Shown here: in pieces, positions 9,501 through 19,252 of the stretch
Position numbering within the stretch: position 1 is the stretch's first letter
How the letters are laid out: every line of letters begins with the position of its first letter
Source of the DNA: Sisyra terminalis
Lineage: Eukaryota; Arthropoda; Insecta; Neuroptera; Sisyridae
Reading direction: 5' to 3'
Assembly: GCA_958496175.1 (NCBI GenBank)
Contig: OY292276.1
Span: 11,488,001-11,552,000 of the forward strand
Length of the DNA: 64,000 bases
Notes under the pieces: generated by a model
What the model was told of the DNA's origin: nothing
The model's input: only the letters and a program-made list of their open reading frames with translations
Database searches by the model: none
Translations under genes and position numbers: made by a program

Positions 9501-12500
9501 GATTATTCCTTTATTAAATTACATACAAGCAGAGAATGAAAAAAAGCAACTTTTCATTAATCTTTTAGCTGATGCCATTTCCATACGGCCGTTAGTAGCC
9601 AACGAAATGTAATTTGATTTTCTTCGATATTTTTCATTTTCCTCCGTAATTCATAGGAATTTTTTAGCATTAAAGAGTGCAACAACGCCGATATTCTTTT
9701 AATTTGTACACGAGTGATTCGCAACTCGGAATATTATCTCAAACTAAATTCATTTTCCGACTCCAAATGGAATAATTTAATCGATTTTACAATTCTTCGA
9801 CAATGTTTAATCGAAGGCAATGAAGAAGTAAGACTTTTAGCTTCCTCCAAATTTATGTTTCTTAATATTTTCTTCAAATTTTAGAGAAATATCACAGCAT
9901 TTGGTGCAATCGTGGAATGCCACAAATCCACCGAATTATTTTCAAAACAAGACTTTGACTTAATTCTTTTATTTTTGGCATATAACACAAACGTCCAAAA
10001 ACCCTATTTGCGCCAACAAATTTTGGCTCTTATAAAAAAAGTATAAATATTTCAATGGTATTAGAAATTGGATATTAATTTGTTCCTCATTTTTTAGATG
10101 GTAGTACGTTTGAGGGATAGTTTTTATGTGATTAAGAGAAATTTAAGTAATTTGGAAAAGAAAGTTAAAACTTTTCGAGTTAAGGGATGCGATGAGAAAG
10201 TAGAGGAGGAAACTAGTCGGGATGTTCAATTGGAGAGTGATAAAGTTCTTTGTTATGAAGAGAATGTTGATAAAATTAAAGAGGTTTTGTTTCGTAATTT
10301 ATTTCCGGGGTCGAATTTTAATCGGAGGATTCTTTCGTTGGAAGCTTTAACTCTTATGGATGAATTTTTGAGGGAAGGGTTTCCTTCCATTGGAAAATTG
10401 ACTAAAATTCAGGCCAATATGCTTCTGAATTGTTTGAATGATAATTATGAAATTAATCAAAAATTATCTCTGAATTTATTGTTTAGTTGCCAATCTACGG
10501 CAGATATAATGAATTTTGATGTAAGTTTTTTTTTAAGCAGGCATATAAATATTACATTTCGAATTGCGTATGTATCAGCTTGGGATAAACCCCTGCAAAT
10601 ATAAAAATATCCGTTGATTATTATTCTATCTTCATAATTCGTGTCATTTATATTAATCCATGTTGTTTAAGTCCTTGTCTTTTTAAATGTAATAATTAAA
10701 TTGTAGGCAATAAGGACGAAGCTTCTTGTGGAATATTATTTATTTTATCGCCAACGTTTCGTCAGTCATTCCTGACTTCTTCAGGGCTCAAAATTTAAAA
10801 ATCACTCCACAAATGTCATAAAAAGAAGCTGTAAAATGACCCAACTGGTAGAACAACAGACCAAGAATACAATTTGGTATTGATAAATAAAAAATTGTTT
10901 AAAAAACATTATTGAAAAACCACAAACACACATGTTATAATAATAATAATCAATCGACTAGCTTACTATAGTAAGTATAGTAATTGTAGTAATCAATCGA
11001 CTAGATTACAATAGTAATAGTCGATTGATTACTATACTTATTATAATTACTATACTTACTAGTGTGGGTCAAAAAAATCGATTATTTTTTTAACAAGTGA
11101 CACGGAAAAATGGATTGCTACACACCTTAAAAAAATTCTCACCAAGTATAAGCTCTTTATTTTAATAGGAAGATCCTCCGCATCGCAGTTTTGTATTTTT
11201 TTCTCAGTCCAATAGAAAAAAATTCATACCTCATCATTTATCGATTGTACAGAAAAATGTTCTGAAAGAATTTTTTAGGAAATTTAATGCTCTACAAAAA
11301 AGGTATCTTATATTTTTTCCGTAAGCCTCACCATTTGAAAGATATTAAGGATTTAATTTTGATTATTTTAAGACAAATTTTATTTTTCTTTAAGAATTTT
11401 ATAACTCGACAATAAATGACTCGTATACAATGCGCAATACAAATTTTTGTTGGAAATTAATTGTTCTATAAAAATGGTTTTTTATGTTTTGGCGATTAAA
11501 TTAACCCTTCAGAAGATATTCATCATCAAACTTTCATGTGTACGGGTTTTAAAAGTTTTTGATGAGATATTCGAAAAATTTCAATTTAATTTATAATTTT
11601 CAAAGAGCATCGAAAAAATTACCCAACTTGAAACAAAAACTTGTTTGAAAATTGAAATAAAAAACTTTTTTATAACTAATTGGACATTGTTTTTCTCTAA
11701 TACTGAAATATATCATAATATATATATATATATATAATGAAAATTTTATTTTTTTAATAATAAATATTTAACTAAGCTATAAATAATGTACAATTTATTT
11801 TTTTAAATGGAGACAAATATACTTAAGCATAAAAAAAAAAATATTTTGAAGTTTTACAGTTGATAAAAACTAAAATTCGTGTAAATTTTTTCAAAAATTA
11901 TAAATTAAATTGAAATTTTTCGAATATCTCATCAAAAACTTTTAAAACCCGTAAACATGAAAGTTTAATGATGAATATCTTTTGAAGGGTTAATTTAATC
12001 GTCAAAACATAAGAAACCATTTTTATAGAACAATTAATTTCCAACAAAAATTTGTATTGCACATTGTATAAGAGTCATTTATTGTCGAATTGAAAAATTC
12101 ATAAACAAAAATTAAATTTGTCTTAAAATAATCAAAATTAAATCCTTAATATCTTTCAAATGGTGAGGCTTACGGAAAAAATATAGAATACCTTTTTTGT
12201 AGAGCATTAAATTTCCTAAAAAATTCTTTCAGAACATTTTTCTGTACAATCGATAAATGATGAGGTATGAATTTTTTTCTCTTGGACTGAGAAAAAAATA
12301 CAAAACTGTGATGCGGAGGATCTTCCTATTAAAATTAAGAGCTCATACTTGGTGAGAATTTTTTTAAGGTGTCTAGCGACCCATTTTTCTGTGTCACTTG
12401 TAAAAAAAAAATAATCGATTTTTTTCACCCACACTAATATTTACTATATTAAGCTAGTCGATTGATTATTATTATTATAACATGTGTGTTTGTGTTTTTT

Positions 12501-15500
12501 CAATAATGTTTTTTAAACAATTTTTTATTTATCAATACCAAATTGTATTCTTGGTCTATTGTTCTACCAGTTGGGTCATTTTACAGCTTATATTTATAAC
12601 GTTTGTGGAGTCATTTTTAAATTTTGAGTCCTAAAGAAGTCAGGAATGACTGACGAAACGTTGGCGATAAAATAAATAATATTCTACAAGAAGCTTCGTC
12701 CTTATTGCCCACAATTTAATTATTATATTTGTATTAATGTTTTCGATTTTAATAAACGTCCCAAGTTACATATTATCTTGTGATATATTCAATAGAAGTT
12801 TTTTTTTTATATTTGCAAATTCATGAGGTATTGATAACACGCAATTAGTGATGCATTATTTATATTAATTTATTTGGATAATTTTGCCTGAATATCAAAA
12901 TTTTAACGTATTTCAGACATTGGAACAAGTAAATGATAAACTTGATCAATCCCTTGCATTTATATCAAGCATTCGACCAAACGATTGTGTCAATGCTTCT
13001 TATCTATTAATTGTACTTCTGCAGTATCCTGTAACTACAACAGTATTAAAAACTAAAACCGGTTCTGAAGTAAATTGTTCTTATTACTTAATCTTGGAAT
13101 TACTACTAAAAGAAATCAATCGCCATTTATCAATTGCCAAATCCAATTTATTAAATGCAGCATCAAATGCTCCAATTTATGGACCATTATTATGTCTCCG
13201 TTATATCTATGAACATATAACGTCACGGTAGATATTTGATTTAGTATGGGAAATTTTTAAGATTGAAAAATCTCACTATATAATTTTAGAAAAATAACTT
13301 CTAATGCCGACTGGAAAAGTATAATCAACCGAATTATTGATATATGCATTGAAATAAGCGAAGTCGTTAGTCCTATCGTAAATAATTCGTCTCCCGAAGG
13401 ATATTTACCGGAAGACAACGAAATTTTATCCAATCAAAATGATAGTCTAACGAAAAATAGTTGTCGAACAACAGCACAAATGGTTCTCCTATGTGGATGG
13501 AGAAGTATTAAAGAAGTTTCTCTACTTTTAGGCGAAATTGTCATAAAAACCACAATTAATATTTCGGATACGTTAAACGTTGAAAATTCGATAGCCGGAA
13601 TTAATGACAAACAAATTTTCCGCATTGGTGAACATTTTATCACGCTTTTATCGGAAACCAAACACCGAGGAGCATTTGAACAAGCGTATTTAGGATTTGC
13701 AAAATTATGCACCCGATTGTGGTCGTAAGTGCTCGAAAAATATTTTAGAATTAAACTGATAAAATAATTTTAGATTATCTGAGGGAAAATCTTCAACGTT
13801 ACCATTAACTTGGTTCAATGATATCCTTAATAACATTGCAACACCCCACACTAACGCCAAATTATGTGCCACAAGACGAAGCGCCGGGTTGCCGTTTATG
13901 ATTCAAGTATAACTTCTTGAATTCCACGATTTCATTTTTATATTTTTCGATTTAATTTTAGGCAATTGTTGTGACCGAAATTGAGGTCAATAATAGTTCA
14001 TTTTGCTTTGACAAATGTACAAGTACGTTGTTGGAATTATCGGATCCAGAAAATGGTAATACCGAGGCTCGAACCCATTCTTTGAATATTCTACGTGTAT
14101 TGTTTCGGCATAACAAATTGAGCGATTTATGTGCCAAATATGTGGCACAAGGAATAATTGTATCGTTACAAGGTTTCACACATGAAAAATGGGGTGTAAG
14201 AAATTTGTGTTCTGAATTAGTATCGAAAAAGAATTTACGAGTTTTGAAACTTAGCGATTTAACTAGTCGATTGATTGAATAGCTTGAAATTTTAGCCATT
14301 TAGTTAAATAGCTAGCCATTTTGATATGTATTCAATAGGGTGATTTTTTTTTTACTTTTTTTGGTCCCATCGTGAAATTTTGTTGGAAATACCAAAAAAA
14401 AAATTCCCTGAAAGTTTGAGCCTTTAATATTAATTTTAAGTCCTCGACCAAGACGTGTAAAGATTTCCCATTGAAAATACACGGAAACTCTGATTTTTTA
14501 TTTTTAAATTTCTCTATCTCAGCGACATTTCATGGGATCGCTTTTACCGAAGATGTTTTTTTCTCAGAATTAAACGCTCTACAAAAGTGCCCATTGCGAC
14601 AAAGTCGTAACTCACACCGGTGAGGTAGTACGGGCCACTGAACCTGATTTTTCCATAAAATTCGCCTTTTTTTTGCATTTATCTCGTAAATAACAAGAGC
14701 TACGGAAAAATTATAAATGAAAAACTTGTAGAGAATTCGATTTCCAACAAAAAAGGTCCTGTAGACCAAATCGCTAAGATCAATATTAAACGAGATATTA
14801 AGCCTTGAATTGATTTTTCTGTGAAATTATATCTTTTACAGTTTAAACTTTAAATCAATGATCGGCAAAAATTTCACAGAAAAATCAATTCAAGGCTTAA
14901 TATCTCGTTTAATATTGATCTTCGCGATTTGGTCTACAGGAACTTTTTTGTAGGAAATCAAATTCTCTACAAGTTTTTCATTTATAATTTTTCCGTAGCT
15001 CTTGTTATTTACCAGATAAATGCAAAAAAACGCGAATTTTATGGAAAAATCAGGTTCAGTGGCCCGTACTACCTCACCGATGTGAGTTACGACTTTGTCG
15101 CAATGGGCACTTTTGTAGAGCGTTTAATTCTGAGAAAAACCCATCTTCGGTAAAAGCGATCCCATGAAATGCCGTTGAGATATAGAAATTTAAAAATAAA
15201 AAATCAGAGTTTCCCTGTATTTTCAATGGGAAATCTTTACACGTCTTGGTCGAGGACTTAAAATTAATATTAAGGGCTCAAACTTTCAGGATTTTTTTTT
15301 TTTTGGTATTTCCAACAAAACTTCACGATGGGATCAAAAAAAAATCACCCTAGTATTCAGCCATTTGGCTAAATGGTTGTTTGAAGGCAACTATTTAAAC
15401 ATAATAACCTTTTTACAGGGTCGGCTTAGAATAGAATTAAGTTTCCATTCTCGTAATTTTCTTCGCTTGTTTCCTCGGAGTAAATAATAAATTTTAGATT

Positions 15501-18500
15501 CGCAATTCTTCCACCCTGCTTTTCTCCACCTTAATGGTCCGAATTTTCGGGGTGCAAAGAACGAGGGGATCAAATGCATTGAATATACACAATAAAATGA
15601 CAGTGGCCGTTTTTTTTCTGCGATACAAATGTTTGTATGCATTTTTACTGAATGAATTAGAGGAAACGGTCAATCCATCATCTTCGAAACTTCGTAAACT
15701 TTCTATGTTCCCAATATTGTTGTTACTTGGGCGATTGTATCCTTCGGCGATGGAAGGAAATGATTCCTATCGAAAAGTATTTAAAATCGATTGAATTTTG
15801 AGGAAAAAAAATTGTTATTTTGGAATTTTAGATACTTTCGTTTATTCCGTTAATTAAAGAATGTGCTAAGGATAGTTCATTTCGTGTACGGGAAGCTTCT
15901 GCAAGGGCTTTAATTCCCTTTATTAGCAAACAGGAACGAACTGAACATATAATTACAATGTGTGAAACTATTAGAGCTAATGGTGCTTTAAATACTAATC
16001 ATTTAGATGGAATTTTACTACAGGTACCCAAAAAAAGATACATTTTACGATAAATTTGTAATTTGGTTATTTTTAGCTTTTATCCATAATTAAATCAAAC
16101 CATACTGTGGTTAATATGGAGGAAATAAATTCGTATTTGATAGCCGTAGCCAAGTTGTTAACAATGAGGACTTTTATAGTGAAAAATCGATATTGCCAAA
16201 TCATATCGATATTGATCGATAAAACCAGGTTTGGGGATTCATTGAAACCTTTTTTACTTGAAAATATTGAAATTTTTAATCAATGGAATAACTTCAATGC
16301 TGGTCGCTTGGGACAGAAAAGTTTTACGTTGGAACTTTTGCAATTGAAATTAAAAATGCAATTTATTTATTCGTCTGAAGAAATCAAAGCGAATTTAATT
16401 GAATTCATTGAATCGCACGTAATGAATTCTGAAGATTTGCATCTTGAATTTGTGCTCAATATTCTGATATGTTTATTTGAACGAAATGCATTTTTATTGG
16501 AGGAATTCGAATTGTTTGATTTCAAAGTGGAATATTTGAGCAGAATTCAGGTGGAGGATGAGTTTTTAAATGAACTACGAAACAAGACAGCAATTATAAA
16601 TGGCCTAATGGGGCAATTAAAAGAAAATCAATCAATCGAATGTCGTAGCAAATTATATGTTGTATCTAGTTACTTTGTCAAGCAAATATATAATTTAAAT
16701 GATGGAATATTAGAGGGAAATATTTATCGGTTAATTGATTTATGTGCGGAAGAAGAGGAAACGGTTTCTAGCGGCATTTTATGTGTGTTACAACAAATCT
16801 TTTTCGAAATGATTACCGCCGATTTAGGTGTTTGTTCGCAGAAAATTTTCACCGATTTTTGTCGATTGTTTATGCAGAACTCGTCGTTTGACTCATCGTA
16901 CATTTCGCGGCGCTTGAACGCCGAATTATTCAAAAACGTATTTTCAGTTTTAAATGAGACATCGAAATTGATGGATTGTATGGCAAGTGGTCGGGCGTGG
17001 AAAAATGGAATATTAATTGGAATGAATTTTAGTTGAGGCACTTTGTATGTTATGGACGGCCGTGTTGACTTTGATTGATGATTTTGATCAATCGATTCGT
17101 GAAACGATTAGTCTGGCGTTGGATAAGTCGCAGTGTACGAATGAATTGAGTAGGGAAACTCTTTGGAAGATTTGTATCGATACGTTGAAGCAATTTTCAT
17201 TGGATAGGACCGTTGAATTTTTGCTGGCGTGGATTTTACGGGATGCCAACGAAATTGATGATTTGGATAATGTTAATGAGGTATAAATGATAAGAAATGG
17301 AAAAAATGTTGTAAACTTTTACGCTTTTGGCATTTAGTCAGCAAAATTTTAAAGTTTATTAGTTGTATTCACGATTTGGTAGACTTTTGACTAACGGACT
17401 TAGTTTGGGGTGTCCAAATTTAACTCAAAAGCAGAATAATTATTCGTAAGTTGTTTTGAAGCGGTTACCTAGACCACTCGGTCACCAGTAGGCTTACATT
17501 TATGGTCTCTATTATCTCGGAAAGTGGTGTTTTTAAAGACGGATAGTATAAGACAACAGTGAGAAATAGGGGAGCCCAAAAAATAGACGTTTTTGAAAGA
17601 TGATTCCTAATATAAGAGTAGTAAAATATCTATGAAATCCTCGACTTTTGGCTTATAGGAAAAATTTGGTAGACTATTGACTAATGGACTTAGTTTGGGG
17701 TGTCCGAATTCAACTCAAAAGTAGAATAATTCTTCGTAACTAGTTTTGAAGCGGTCACCTAGACCACTCGGCCACCAGTAGGCTTACATTTATGGTTTCT
17801 ATTATCTCGGAAAGTGGTGTCTTTAAAGAGGGATAGTATAAGACAATAGTGAGAAATAGGGGAGCCCAAAAAAATAGACGTTTTTTGAAGATGATCCCTA
17901 ATATAACAGTAGTAAAATATCTATGAAATCCTTAACTATTGGCTTATAGGAAAAAGTTTATATTTGAGTCTTTATTTTTTAAACTTGACCATAAAAATTT
18001 ACAATATCATTTTGAGCATTCGTCCAGTTGAGTTAGGGGTAGTTTGAAATTGGACTACTATCCAGGGCGTTAAAGATAAAGGGGTGCCGATTGGGTTTTT
18101 AAAGGCAGGTAAACCATATACTTGAATAGAGAAGTAAGGTGATCTTTATTGCAATTTAATTCTCCAATTTATTTTTTATAATAATATCAGGATCACTGGT
18201 AATTGGAATTTTACAGTTTTTAATTGACGATTGTTTAGACATTGTTGAGAGCTTGATAAAGTCTTAATAATAAAGACGAAACGTTGCAAATCAATAATTG
18301 TTTAACTTAATTTAACTGTATTTCCAATTACCTATGATCCTGATATTATTATAAAAAATAAATTGGAGAAATAAATTGCAATAAAGATCACCTTATTTCT
18401 CTATTCAAGTATATGGTTTACTTGACTTTTACAACTCAATCAGCACCCCTTTATCTTTAACGTCCTGGATAGTAGCCCAATTTCAAACTACCCCTAACTC

Positions 18501-19243
18501 AACTGGACGAATGCTCAAAATGATATTGTAAATTTTTATGGTCAAGTTTAAAAATAAAGACTATAAGTCAAAAGTTGAGGATTTCGTAGATATTTTACTA
18601 CTCTTATATTAGGGATCACCTTTAAAAAATGTTCAGTTTTTTTGACTTCTTTACTTCCCATTGTTGTGTATGTTATTTATACTGAAATTGAACCTTACAT
18701 AAAAATTTATTTTTTATATTCACCTTAGTTTTGGGGTGAAGATTTTAGTCCTACCAGGAGACCCTGATAAGTTAAAATCGGTACTGAATTCTTAAGTAAT
18801 ATTTATTTGTACAGTTGATTACTGAAAAATTAAGTTTCACACGGTTTCCAATCATTGAAAAATTGGAAAATACAACCCTTAATTTTTTGTTGATTAATTG
18901 CCAACGGGTGTTCTTTCATAAACGAAAATTTAATTTTTAGTTGCCAATTTTCGATAAAAGCGAAGATAATACATTTGCCGAAGATATTTGTACGACTCGT
19001 CATGCACTTGCCAATTTAAAAAAACTTCTCAACAATAATTTACACAATTCAAATTCTCATTATGTTACAGCAATTTTAGAACGTGAAACCATTTCCAACT
19101 GGTTTCTATATGAGTTCCAAACTGGAAAAAAACTTTTACTTGACCTATTAAAAAATGATTTCCCAATCGATACCAAATCGATCGATTCAATAACAGCATT
19201 CAAACTATCTGAAATGAAGAGTGTTTTAACTGAATCTAAGTAA
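3504..19243 (+). CDS. THADA: THADA / Trm732-family HEAT-repeat protein (20 coding exons, ~1741 aa)
   Basis: Exons by eye: 3504-3558, 3617-3696, 3752-4080, 4133-4370, 6292-6461, 6521-6738, 6792-6976, 9433-9608, 9668-9827, 9885-10040, 10098-10520, 12917-13227, 13290-13724, 13774-13906, 13962-14195, 15498-15776, 15832-16023, 16077-16977, 17033-17280, 18941-19243. All joins are GT-AG and keep frame (5226 nt with stop). An in-frame TAA lies 12 nt before the ATG. The central DUF2428 region is unmistakable: MVLLCGWRSIKEVSLLLG (exon 13), HRGAFEQAYLGFAKLC, AKLCATRRSAGLPF (exon 14), GFTHEKWG then IRNSSTLLFS, VRIFGVQRTRGSNALN and IHNKMT (exons 15-16, about residues 900-1140). Both flanks are alpha-helical HEAT-type sequence. 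Yeast Trm732 partners the Trm7/FTSJ1 methyltransferase for 2'-O-methylation of tRNA position 32; fly THADA binds SERCA and affects energy storage. The least certain splice is the exon 18 donor (GTATGG at 16978, with an alternative at 16987). Five long introns carry transposons. The gene is convergent with neuralized. Confidence 0.93.
4897..5115 (-). repeat. Hammerhead-bearing element, single unit (family T)
   Basis: This is a solitary ~220-bp unit in THADA intron 4, running on the minus strand from the hammerhead (5030-5070) to a gtatacac terminus. The same unit occurs as palindromic dimers at 8110-8647 and 31430-31828, and as a decayed fragment at 38080-38235. The shared internal sequence includes ttgaacttctgttcaaattt-type and tggaccgcaatatat-type blocks. 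There is no coding capacity. The size and single-ribozyme content recall retrozymes or Penelope-like element termini; this assignment is inference. Confidence 0.7.
5030..5070 (-). ncRNA. Hammerhead ribozyme, family T (THADA intron 4, antisense)
   Basis: On the minus strand: helix I CCA, core CTGATGA, an extra A, helix II GATTGC / loop TTG / GCGATC (one U-G pair), GAAA, self-complementary helix III ATACGTAT (its first A is the last A of GAAA), then C17 and TGG, which pairs with CCA. All invariant core positions are present. The cleavage site is predicted after C17 at position 5033. The extra A between A9 and helix II departs from the textbook core but is shared by every copy; I recall it in one viroid hammerhead. 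Confidence 0.75.
5304..6013 (-). mobile_element. Non-autonomous hAT element with transposase C-terminus
   Basis: The termini are inverted: CAGTGGCGTAGC at the left and GCTACGCCACTG at the right. They are flanked by an 8-bp target duplication with one mismatch (ATTCTAGC / ATTCTACC), as expected for hAT. An internal minus-strand ORF at 5603-5911 (102 aa) carries the hAT C-terminal dimerisation signature (TSAAADRSFSKLKIIKNY, then RLRYLLLIAIEN), of the ZMYM1-like group. The catalytic N-terminal part is deleted, so the copy cannot mobilise itself. It sits in THADA intron 4, antisense to the host gene. Confidence 0.88.
7239..7284 (-). ncRNA. Hammerhead ribozyme, left arm of the 7.2-7.5 kb palindrome
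   Basis: This is the minus-strand mirror of 7374-7419. Helix I AAGAAGC pairs with GCTTTTT (seven pairs, one U-G). The core is CTGAGGA plus an extra A. Helix II is GTTACG / loop / CGTAAC. GAAA follows, then helix III ACGT (its A being the last A of GAAA) with U17. Cleavage is predicted at the 7245/7246 junction. It is antisense to THADA. Confidence 0.72.
7374..7419 (+). ncRNA. Hammerhead ribozyme, sense strand of THADA intron 7
   Basis: Helix I 5' strand AAGAAGC (7374-7380); core CTGAGGA (7381-7387); extra A; helix II GTTACG (7389-7394), tetraloop ATTA, CGTAAC (7399-7404); GAAA (7405-7408); CGT completing the self-complementary ACGT (7408-7411); U17 (7412); helix I 3' strand GCTTTTT (7413-7419) giving seven pairs. 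Predicted cleavage follows 7412. The very short helix III suggests a dimeric hammerhead, as reported for Penelope-like elements. It lies on the coding strand of THADA. Confidence 0.78.
8110..8647. repeat. Family T palindromic dimer with hammerhead
   Basis: The inverted arms run gtgtatacaatatata...tatattgtatacac, with family T internal sequence and a run of near-direct tatattattatatt units. The right arm preserves an intact hammerhead (8391-8431). The left arm keeps only the helix III side (cccagatacgtatttcgatt) and has lost the core. A related dimer is at 31430-31828. Confidence 0.8.
8391..8431 (+). ncRNA. Hammerhead ribozyme, family T, sense strand of THADA intron 7
   Basis: CCA (8391-8393, helix I); CTGATGA (8394-8400); extra A; GATTGC (8402-8407), loop TTG, GCAATC (8411-8416); GAAA (8417-8420); TACGTAT (8421-8427), which with the last A of GAAA forms the 8-nt palindrome ATACGTAT; C17 (8428); TGG (8429-8431), pairing with CCA. 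Every core base is conserved. This is the second sense-strand hammerhead in this intron. Confidence 0.82.
10750..10787 (-). ncRNA. Hammerhead ribozyme, third family (THADA intron 11, antisense)
   Basis: On the minus strand: GCC (helix I), CTGAAGA, extra A, GTCAG / loop GAATGA / CTGAC (helix II), GAAA, helix III ACGT with U17, then GGC pairing with GCC. The mirror at about 12628-12665 reads CTAAAGA at the core and is probably dead. Sequence outside the core is unrelated to family T or to the 7.2-kb element. Confidence 0.7.
11060..12436. mobile_element. TA-flanked giant fold-back element A1
   Basis: Inverted ends TAGTGTGGGTC... and ...CACCCACACTA begin and end with TA, as for a Tc1/mariner-style target duplication. 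The arms of about 650 bp are complementary over nearly their whole length. They contain the superfamily motif tttaatgctctacaaaaaag near 11285. There is no transposase. The element is nested in the centre of the 10686-12728 palindrome. Confidence 0.75.
14336..15352. mobile_element. TA-flanked giant fold-back element A2 (THADA intron 15)
   Basis: The ends TAGGGTGATTTTTTTT and AAAAAAATCACCCTA are inverted, with TA at each edge. The arms of about 490 bp meet near 14845 and carry the taatattaat and gctctacaaaa motifs of the superfamily. Apparent ORFs in both arms (around 14530-14769 and 14929-15153) are mirror images caused by the palindrome, not genes. The element splits THADA between Trp-Gly (WG) and Ile-Arg-Asn (IRN) of the most conserved block and is spliced out. 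Confidence 0.8.
17375..17955. repeat. Tandem duplication, 2 x ~290 bp (THADA intron 19)
   Basis: The segment starting tttggtagac at 17375 recurs at 17665 with about 90% identity through tagaccactcgg, gtaggcttacatttatgg and gagaaataggggagccc. The second unit runs into the left arm of the following palindrome. No coding potential is seen. Confidence 0.85.
17895..18620. repeat. Fold-back element with decayed hammerhead core (THADA intron 19)
   Basis: The left gatccctaatata...gtagtaaaatatct matches agatattttactac...tatattagggatc at the right. Both arms share ttgagttaggggtagtttga and cctgatattattataaaaaa. Near the centre (18252-18283) the plus strand reads TTGATAA, A, GTCTT, loop, AAGAC, GAAACGTT: the hammerhead layout with C3 and G8 mutated. 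Confidence 0.75.
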
Positions 19244-19246
19244 AGA

Positions 19247-19252
19247 AATAAA
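19247..19252 (+). terminator. THADA poly(A) signal AATAAA
   Basis: A perfect AATAAA begins four bases after the THADA stop codon and is followed by T-rich sequence, implying a 3' UTR of only a few tens of bases. On the opposite strand the neighbouring TTTATTTATT offers neur a distal AATAAA, so the two 3' ends may nearly touch. Confidence 0.7.

Larger units (their letters stand above)
10686..12728. repeat. 2-kb compound palindrome filling THADA intron 11 (outer element)
   Basis: The outer arms (10686-11055 and 12437-12728) are inverted copies: taattaaattgtaggcaata at the left matches tattgcccacaatttaatta at the right. They continue through caataccaaattgtattctt and gtcgattgattattattatt. A hammerhead lies about 65 bp from each end; the left-arm copy is intact, while the right-arm copy has lost G5 of the core. 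A second fold-back (11060-12436) occupies the centre. Confidence 0.85.

Noticed and set aside
14530..15153. Mirror-image ORFs of 79 and 74 codons with FFVGN...ILYKFFIYNFS
   Set aside because: They are the two arms of fold-back A2; the shared protein reading comes from the palindrome.
16978..17046. Possible stop of THADA at 17034-17036 (TGA after MNFS)
   Set aside because: A 55-nt GT-AG intron (16978-17032) restores frame into the conserved EALCMLWTAVLTLIDD, so the gene continues.
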